The notes under the pieces are model-generated. The model made no database searches and was not told the origin of the DNA. It saw only the letters and a program-made list of their open reading frames with translations. The translations under genes were made by a program, and so were the position numbers. 10,531 nt of DNA, from positions 1 to 10,531 of the forward strand of contig CAJPTP010000017.1 of the NCBI GenBank assembly GCA_905373555.1. Direction: 5' to 3'. Of this stretch, positions 6,764 to 10,531 are shown piece by piece (position 1 is the first letter of the stretch; each line of letters opens with the position of its first letter). Origin of the DNA: an uncultured Francisella sp. (GTDB taxonomy: Bacteria > Pseudomonadota > Gammaproteobacteria > Burkholderiales > Neisseriaceae).

Positions 6764-7981
6764 CTACAGCCGATCCTCGCGCAGCCTGTCAAGCATCTCT
6801 CGGGCGTCCTCGTTGCCTTGGTTGGCCGAATTTTCCAGCCAATACATGGCGTTGTTGCGGTTGGGCCGCAAGCCCAAGCCCGACGCGTACATTTTGCCCA
6901 GCAAAAACTGCGATTCGGCGTCGCCCAGCGACGCGGCTTTCTCGACGCACAACATCGCCAAGAAGTTGCCGTTTTCGCCGCCGTGGCCCGCCAAGCACAG
7001 CTTGCCGATCAGCCGCAGGGCGTCGCGATTGCCCTTGACCGCCGCCTTTTGCAGCCACGCCATGCCCATGGCGTAGTCCTGCTCCAAGCCCAACAGCCCT
7101 TCGGCGTAGGCTTGGCCCAAATCGAACTGCGCGGGCGCATAGCCTTTCCAAGCCGCCTGGCGCACGCACTTTTCCGCCTCGGCCTCGTCTTTTTCGCAGC
7201 CCAAGCCGGAGCGCAGCAGCCGAGAGCGGATGTGCAAGGCCTCGGGCACGCCTTTGGCCGAGGCCAAGGTCGAGAGCTCATAGGCCTTGGGGTAATCGAT
7301 CTGCGACGCCTCGCCGCCGTAATACATGCTCGCCAAACGCGTTTGCGCCAAGCTGTCGCCGCCCTTGGCGCCTTTTTCGTACCAGTAGGTCACGACGTCG
7401 GCCAAAAGCTTGAAGTCGTCCTTGCCCGTGGGCATGTTTTCCTTGCACAGCAAGTCGGCCATGAAGGTGTGGGAGCGGGCGTAGTCCTTGGCGATCGCCA
7501 TCTCCAGCCATTTGGCGTGCTCGGCCTCGTTCTTTTCCACGCCCACGCCGTGGTGATACAGAACGGACATCGCGAAGACCGCCTCGACCAAGCCTTGGCG
7601 CGCGGCGATCTTGATCCAGTTGGCGCCCGCCTCGATCAGCTTCGTGTCCGAATTTTGCTCGATGTAGTTGACGCCGAGGTTGTACTGCGCGGGCGCGTGG
7701 TCTTGGAATGCGGCCTTCTCGAACCAGCGGCTGGCTTCCTTGGGGTTTTTCTTGACGCCCAGGCCCAGCTGGTAAAGCGCGCCCAAAGCGAAATAAGCGT
7801 CGGCCGAGCAGCGCTCCCCCATCGCATGGCCCATGCCGTAGATCGCGGCGTAATCGCCCTTCTCGTACAAGTCCAAAATCTTGGGGTCGGACACCGTCTT
7901 GGGCGTGATGCCCGCATACGTGAAGTAACCGTATTCGGAATCGCCGAAATTCTCGCCCATGAAGTTCAAACCGATCAGCAT
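6764..7981 (-). CDS. Sel1-like repeat protein
   Basis: A protein made almost entirely of about nine Sel1-like (TPR-related) helical repeats of roughly 36 residues. Each carries the usual pattern of A..LG.LY..GLGV, an acidic or polar turn, A..W..KAA..G; clear copies begin with ADAYFALGALYQLG, VEAVFAMSVLYHHG, SLAQTRLASMYYGG, APAQFDLGQAYAEG and AESQFLLGKMYASG. Sel1 proteins are scaffolds for protein-protein contact; the partner here is unknown. No signal peptide or membrane helix is seen, so it should be cytoplasmic, unlike many secreted Sel1 proteins. ATG at 7981 is preferred because GAGGA lies seven bases upstream, giving 405 residues; an in-frame ATG at 8035 would add 18 basic residues but has no ribosome site. 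It follows the membrane-protein gene at 8100-8666 on the same strand and shares its terminator. Confidence 0.9.
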   Translation of the reverse strand: MLIGLNFMGENFGDSEYGYFTYAGITPKTVSDPKILDLYEKGDYAAIYGMGHAMGERCSADAYFALGALYQLGLGVKKNPKEASRWFEKAAFQDHAPAQYNLGVNYIEQNSDTKLIEAGANWIKIAARQGLVEAVFAMSVLYHHGVGVEKNEAEHAKWLEMAIAKDYARSHTFMADLLCKENMPTGKDDFKLLADVVTYWYEKGAKGGDSLAQTRLASMYYGGEASQIDYPKAYELSTLASAKGVPEALHIRSRLLRSGLGCEKDEAEAEKCVRQAAWKGYAPAQFDLGQAYAEGLLGLEQDYAMGMAWLQKAAVKGNRDALRLIGKLCLAGHGGENGNFLAMLCVEKAASLGDAESQFLLGKMYASGLGLRPNRNNAMYWLENSANQGNEDAREMLDRLREDRL

Positions 7982-8051
7982 TCGCTCATCCTCGGCGGGC
8001 GAGGCGAAAGGCCGTCGCCGTTTTGCGCCCCGCATGAAGCTTTGGGTTCGG

Positions 8052-8065
8052 GCAAGCCGGCTTGC
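8052..8065. repeat. 14-bp perfect palindrome
   Basis: GCAAGCCGGCTTGC is a perfect inverted repeat in the gap between the two minus-strand genes. It has no T run. It could be an operator or an RNA hairpin that separates expression of the two genes; nothing decides between these. Confidence 0.5.
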
Positions 8066-8099
8066 GCCGCCCCGCGCCGCTCAACTCAAAGCCTCGATT

Positions 8100-8666
8100 T
8101 TACTTTTTTTTGTTTATTGATTCAATTTGCTTTCCGGCCTGAAACTGCGACGGGGTCTCACGCGCGCCGGCGCCGTCGGCTCGGGGAATCGAATCCGGCT
8201 GCTTTGAGCCCGCTCCGCGCCGATTCGCAAAGCCGCGAAACCACACGTACAGCCCCAAAGCGATGGTCGCCGCATACGAAAACATCGCCAAGATGGCCGC
8301 GGCAAGCAGCGCCGCCGCGCGGCCCAAGGCGTCCCCTTGGGCGACGCCCTCGACCGCCCTCTCGGCGTCGAGCGACAAGCCGACGTAAAAGCCGAAGTAA
8401 AGCTTGACGGCCAACACGGTCAGCGACATGCTCAAGACAAACAGGCAGCCTGCCGCGATGAGCAAAACCTTGTTCGATGTTCGCGACCAAAACGATTGCG
8501 CCCGGGCGCGCGCGGCGCGCTCGCGCTCGAGCGCGGAAACCGCGGGATCCCGCGGCGCATCGGCCCGCCCCTTCGCCGCGCCGTCCGCCTCGCCCGAGGG
8601 CTCGCCGCGCGATTCGAGCTTGCGCTTTGGCCGATTCGATTCGTCGCCGTCGCCCTGTCGCCCCAT
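8100..8666 (-). CDS. Two-helix membrane protein, function unknown
   Basis: I do not recognise a family. The 188-residue protein has a charged, probably disordered N-terminal region (1-66, with an Arg/Glu/Ala helix near 42-57), a first membrane helix at about 67-87, a short acidic loop (98-116), a second helix at about 117-141, and a polar basic tail ending in three lysines. Positive charges before helix 1 and after helix 2 (RGFANRR) put both ends in the cytoplasm. ATG 8666 is chosen because GGGAGG (8673-8678) lies six bases upstream; ATG 8672 would touch that site directly. The last codons contain an A8 run (T8 at 8104-8111), so the extreme C-terminus could shift by slippage. It is the first gene of a likely two-gene unit with the Sel1 protein, which suggests a shared task but does not prove it. 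Confidence 0.8.
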   Translation of the reverse strand: MGRQGDGDESNRPKRKLESRGEPSGEADGAAKGRADAPRDPAVSALERERAARARAQSFWSRTSNKVLLIAAGCLFVLSMSLTVLAVKLYFGFYVGLSLDAERAVEGVAQGDALGRAAALLAAAILAMFSYAATIALGLYVWFRGFANRRGAGSKQPDSIPRADGAGARETPSQFQAGKQIESINKKK

Positions 8667-8750
8667 ATCCATCCTCCCATGAACCGATCGCCCAAAGCGC
8701 CTTGAAAGCCCAAGCCCGAAAACCTGCGCCCCCGATTCCCAAACGGGGCA

Positions 8751-8793
8751 ATTATAGGGTCAATGAGATTGCGCCGCCGTGAAATCGACGGCG
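8751..8793 (-). promoter_or_regulatory. Probable promoter of the membrane-protein/Sel1 unit
   Basis: A perfect TATAAT lies on the minus strand at 8751-8756 (ATTATA on the plus strand), about 85 bp before the gene start. No good -35 is found at 16-18 bp. The region where it should be holds an inverted repeat, CGCCGT (8775-8780) and ACGGCG (8788-8793), that might bind a regulator. The spacing and the perfect -10 are seen; promoter activity is inferred. Confidence 0.45.
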
Positions 8794-8902
8794 CTGCCGC
8801 GAGGGGATTCGAAAAATTGACGATCGTTCAAAACAGCGGCCCGGGTTCGATCGGGCGCGGGCGCGCCGCGGAAACGGCGCAAAGCGGTGGCTTGAAAAAA
8901 GA

Positions 8903-8930
8903 GCTTGCGGCGCAAGCGATCGTCTATAAT
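8903..8930 (+). promoter_or_regulatory. Promoter with overlapping palindrome, DUF1963 gene
   Basis: A perfect -10 TATAAT sits at 8925-8930, 41 bp before the ATG. The -35 region is weak (TTGCGG at 8905-8910 is only 14 bp away) and is occupied by the palindrome GCTTGCGGCGCAAGC (8903-8917), which has seven-base arms and a central G. A poor -35 combined with a dyad in its place fits a site where an activator or repressor acts; the regulator is unknown. Confidence 0.5.
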
Positions 8931-8971
8931 TCAAGTTTGCGTTTTCCATTCATTGAGCCGGAGGATTGCCG

Positions 8972-9817
8972 ATGCAGGACGCATTTTTGCAGGAGCTGGG
9001 CAAAATCGTCAGCGCCGAGGACTTGGGCAAGATCAAATCGACCGCGGTCGAGACGATGTTCATGATGTTCTCCCGGTTTGGGGAGGACACGGGCCCCGAG
9101 ATGACGTCAAGCAAGGTCGGGCTGATCGGATACTGGCCGGAAAACCTGAATTTCCCCACCAACGACGACGGCGAACCCTTGGGCCTGCTCGCGCAGATCA
9201 ACTTCGCCGAGCTGCCGCGCATGAAGGATTGGCCCGGGCGGGGGATCTTGGCGTTTTACATCGACATCATGCACTGGCAAAACGGCTGCAACGTCGAACA
9301 CCCCACCAAAGGCTCGGACGTGAAAGTTGCGTATTTTCGCAACGTCAACGCCCCTTGCGTGTCGCGCGAGCGCCAAGAGATCATGTACGAGGAGCACCTG
9401 CTCGACGACATTTACCTGCCCTTCCCCATCCAAGACCAATACCGCATCACGGGGCAGCTCGTCACCCAGTACAACCTGTACGACAACTTGGAGTTTTCCA
9501 GGACGTTCGGCAAGCGCATGCCCGAGCACTTCGACGAGGACACGCTGTACGCCATCCAAGGGCTGCAGCACATTTTCCACCCCTACCGCAACTTCTTCGG
9601 CGGCTATCCCGCGTTCACCCAAGAAGACCCGCGCTTTTCCGCCCCGATGATGCACCAATACGACGAGATGCTGCTGCAATTGGACACCACCGTCGACGCC
9701 GACGCCAAAATCGACATCATGTGGGGCGATTGCGGCGTCGCCAATTTCTTCGCCCCATCCGACGCCAAGAAAAAACTGAACTTCGACGAGGTTTGGTTCA
9801 ATTGGGATTGCTATTGA
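8972..9817 (+). CDS. DUF1963 (YwqG-like) family protein
   Basis: Belongs to the DUF1963 family, which includes B. subtilis YwqG; its biochemical role is unknown, and members often occur near toxin, immunity or stress genes. Family marks seen in this 281-residue protein are SKVG (47-50), WPENLNFPTNDDG (55-67), LLAQINFAELP (72-82), GILAFYID (about 91-98), GGYPAFTQEDPR (210-221), LLQLD (234-238), MWGDCG (250-255) and the terminal VWFNWDCY (274-281), where the family usually ends. No signal peptide or membrane segment, so cytoplasmic. The start is set by GGAGG at 8960-8964, seven bases before the ATG; TTG at 8966 would sit almost on that site. It is transcribed away from the membrane-protein/Sel1 pair and seems to be alone. 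Confidence 0.92.
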   Translation: MQDAFLQELGKIVSAEDLGKIKSTAVETMFMMFSRFGEDTGPEMTSSKVGLIGYWPENLNFPTNDDGEPLGLLAQINFAELPRMKDWPGRGILAFYIDIMHWQNGCNVEHPTKGSDVKVAYFRNVNAPCVSRERQEIMYEEHLLDDIYLPFPIQDQYRITGQLVTQYNLYDNLEFSRTFGKRMPEHFDEDTLYAIQGLQHIFHPYRNFFGGYPAFTQEDPRFSAPMMHQYDEMLLQLDTTVDADAKIDIMWGDCGVANFFAPSDAKKKLNFDEVWFNWDCY

Positions 9818-9828
9818 CCCCAATCGAA

Positions 9829-9873
9829 GGCCCAATCGTACGAATTCTCCGAGCCGCGGCGCGCGATTGGGCC
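9829..9873 (+). other. Long-loop hairpin after the DUF1963 gene
   Basis: GGCCCAATCG (9829-9838) and CGATTGGGCC (9864-9873) are perfect 10-bp inverted copies separated by 25 bases, starting 11 bp after the stop codon. No T run follows. CCCAATCG also occurs once more directly at 9819-9826, giving two direct and one inverted copy. It could protect the 3' end of the message or be a protein-binding site. Confidence 0.5.
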
Positions 9874-9979
9874 GGACCGGCGCAGCGGCGTCTGATTCGA
9901 TCAGCGGGCGCAAGGCGAGCGCCGGTCGGCGCAGCCGACGGCTCCGCGGCCGCGAAGATCGCGCCGCTTCAACGCCAAC

Positions 9980-10038
9980 AAAAACCCGCAAGCCCGGCCT
10001 GAAGCGCATAGCCTAAGGCATGGCTTGCGGGCTTTTTT
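9980..10038 (+). terminator. Intrinsic terminator, possibly bidirectional
   Basis: CCCGCAAGCC (9985-9994) pairs perfectly with GGCTTGCGGG (10022-10031) and is followed after one C by T6 (10033-10038). Inside the 27-base loop GCCT (9997-10000) can pair with AGGC (10016-10019). An A5 run (9980-9984) on the other side would serve the minus strand. It lies about 165 bp after the DUF1963 stop and probably ends that transcript. Confidence 0.75.
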
Positions 10039-10208
10039 GTCCGCCAAAAAGCTTGCCTTTGGGAGGAATGAGAGTCGCCCCCTCCCAGGCGGCCCCATTT
10101 TGCTTCGGCGCGCAAAATGACGCTCGATCCGGCCGGGCTTCCCTCCAACGTTTGAGACGTCGGCCGCAGGATCGGCTTAAAGGCGTCGCGCGCAACCGTT
10201 GGGCGCGA

Positions 10209-10239
10209 TAGACCCGAGTCGGCGCTAGACCCGAATCGG
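10209..10239. repeat. 17-bp-period direct repeat with small dyads
   Basis: TAGACCCGAGTCGG (10209-10222) and TAGACCCGAATCGG (10226-10239) match at 13 of 14 positions. Each contains a small dyad, CCGA-R-TCGG, so the pair could be two operator sites or simply a slippage duplication. Confidence 0.6.
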
Positions 10240-10428
10240 GCGGCCGCGCGCCGCGCGAGCGATGGCTCGGGGCCGCGGTCCATCCGACGCCGCGAACGAC
10301 TTCGGCGACCGCGCGAAGCGCCGCCCCGCCGGAGGCGTCGCGCAAAGGCCCGGAAGGCTCAAACGAAGTGCGCCCGGCCATTCGGCCGGCGCGGCCAATT
10401 GTTTGCGCGCCTTGCCCCCCACGCAAAT

Positions 10429-10452
10429 AAGGCCAAGGGCAAGGCCAAGCGC
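10429..10452. repeat. 12-bp tandem duplication
   Basis: AAGGCCAAGGGC is followed directly by AAGGCCAAGCGC, 11 of 12 positions identical. It is non-coding as far as I can tell. Confidence 0.55.
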
Positions 10453-10464
10453 CGGGCGACCGAG

Positions 10465-10494
10465 ACGCCGCGCGCTAAAACGCCGCGCTCTAAG
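10465..10494. repeat. 15-bp tandem duplication
   Basis: ACGCCGCGCGCTAAA is followed directly by ACGCCGCGCTCTAAG, 13 of 15 positions identical, 15 bp after the preceding repeat pair ends on its left side. It lies close to a possible ribosome site at the window's right edge. Confidence 0.55.
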
Positions 10495-10531
10495 CCGGAG
10501 GCGAGGCAAGACGGGAGGAGGGGGAAAATAC

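Larger units (their letters stand above)
9818..10531. other. Right-end intergenic region, no gene supported
   Basis: About 714 bp without a credible coding region; open frames here are Arg/Ala/Gly-rich and match nothing I know. It holds the 9829-9873 hairpin, a terminator ending at 10038, a CCGGCC/GGCCGG hairpin at 10374-10389, and three short tandem duplications (10209-10239, 10429-10452, 10465-10494). A purine-rich stretch at 10509-10528 could be the ribosome site of a gene starting just beyond the window. Confidence 0.5.

Noticed and set aside
6128..8407. A plus-strand open frame of 759 codons across the end of ugpC and the Sel1 gene
   Set aside because: It runs opposite nine clear Sel1 repeats and through the Sel1 gene's terminator, and its translation has no known pattern.
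8966..8971. TTG at 8966 as start of the DUF1963 gene
   Set aside because: It leaves one base between GGAGG and the start; ATG 8972 has a normal seven-base gap.
10013..10509. Two minus-strand frames of 137 and 94 codons at the right end
   Set aside because: They are Arg/Ala/Gly-rich, cross a terminator and tandem duplications, and lack ribosome sites; no family recognised.
9818..10531. Possible small RNA gene ending at the 10038 terminator
   Set aside because: No promoter with a clear -10 is seen between 9818 and 9980, and the terminator is explained by the DUF1963 transcript.

Overview
The window comes from a high-GC Gram-negative bacterium. Its closest visible resemblance is to the Proteobacteria: all five Ugp proteins can be aligned by eye over almost their whole length with the E. 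coli proteins as I remember them. Long T and A runs inside GC-rich DNA, heavy TTG leucine use and the company of Sel1-repeat and DUF1963 genes suggest a Burkholderiales host, possibly Sutterellaceae-like. That placement is an inference from style, not a search result.

The left two thirds (211-6452, all + strand) is a complete uptake and breakdown locus for sn-glycerol-3-phosphate (G3P) and glycerophosphodiesters, in the order ugpQ, ugpB, ugpA, ugpE, ugpC. UgpB binds substrate in the periplasm, UgpA and UgpE form the inner-membrane channel, UgpC is the ATPase, and UgpQ hydrolyses glycerophosphodiesters to G3P and an alcohol in the cytoplasm. The order differs from E. coli (ugpBAECQ): ugpQ stands first, 637 bp ahead of ugpB, with a terminator-like structure and a weak Pho-box-like site between them. 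The transporter genes are also unusually spread out. A strong stem-loop and a nested tandem-repeat tract lie between ugpB and ugpA, and 183 bp separate ugpE from ugpC.

The right third is accessory. Two minus-strand genes, probably one transcript, run from 8666 down to 6764: a two-helix membrane protein of unknown function, then a cytoplasmic protein built from about nine Sel1-like repeats. The pair ends in a textbook intrinsic terminator (6675-6714). A divergent intergenic region (8667-8971) has a perfect TATAAT on each strand, and the plus-strand one has a 15-bp palindrome directly upstream. It leads into a DUF1963 (YwqG-like) gene at 8972-9817.

The last 714 bp hold no gene I can support. 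They contain a hairpin, a terminator and several short imperfect tandem duplications. I found no tRNA, rRNA, CRISPR array, transposase or phage gene. No clear new multi-gene system is visible. The most interesting points are the predicted lipoprotein form of UgpB, the repeat tract before ugpA, the recurrent GCTTG-type palindromes outside genes, and the Sel1/membrane/DUF1963 cluster.
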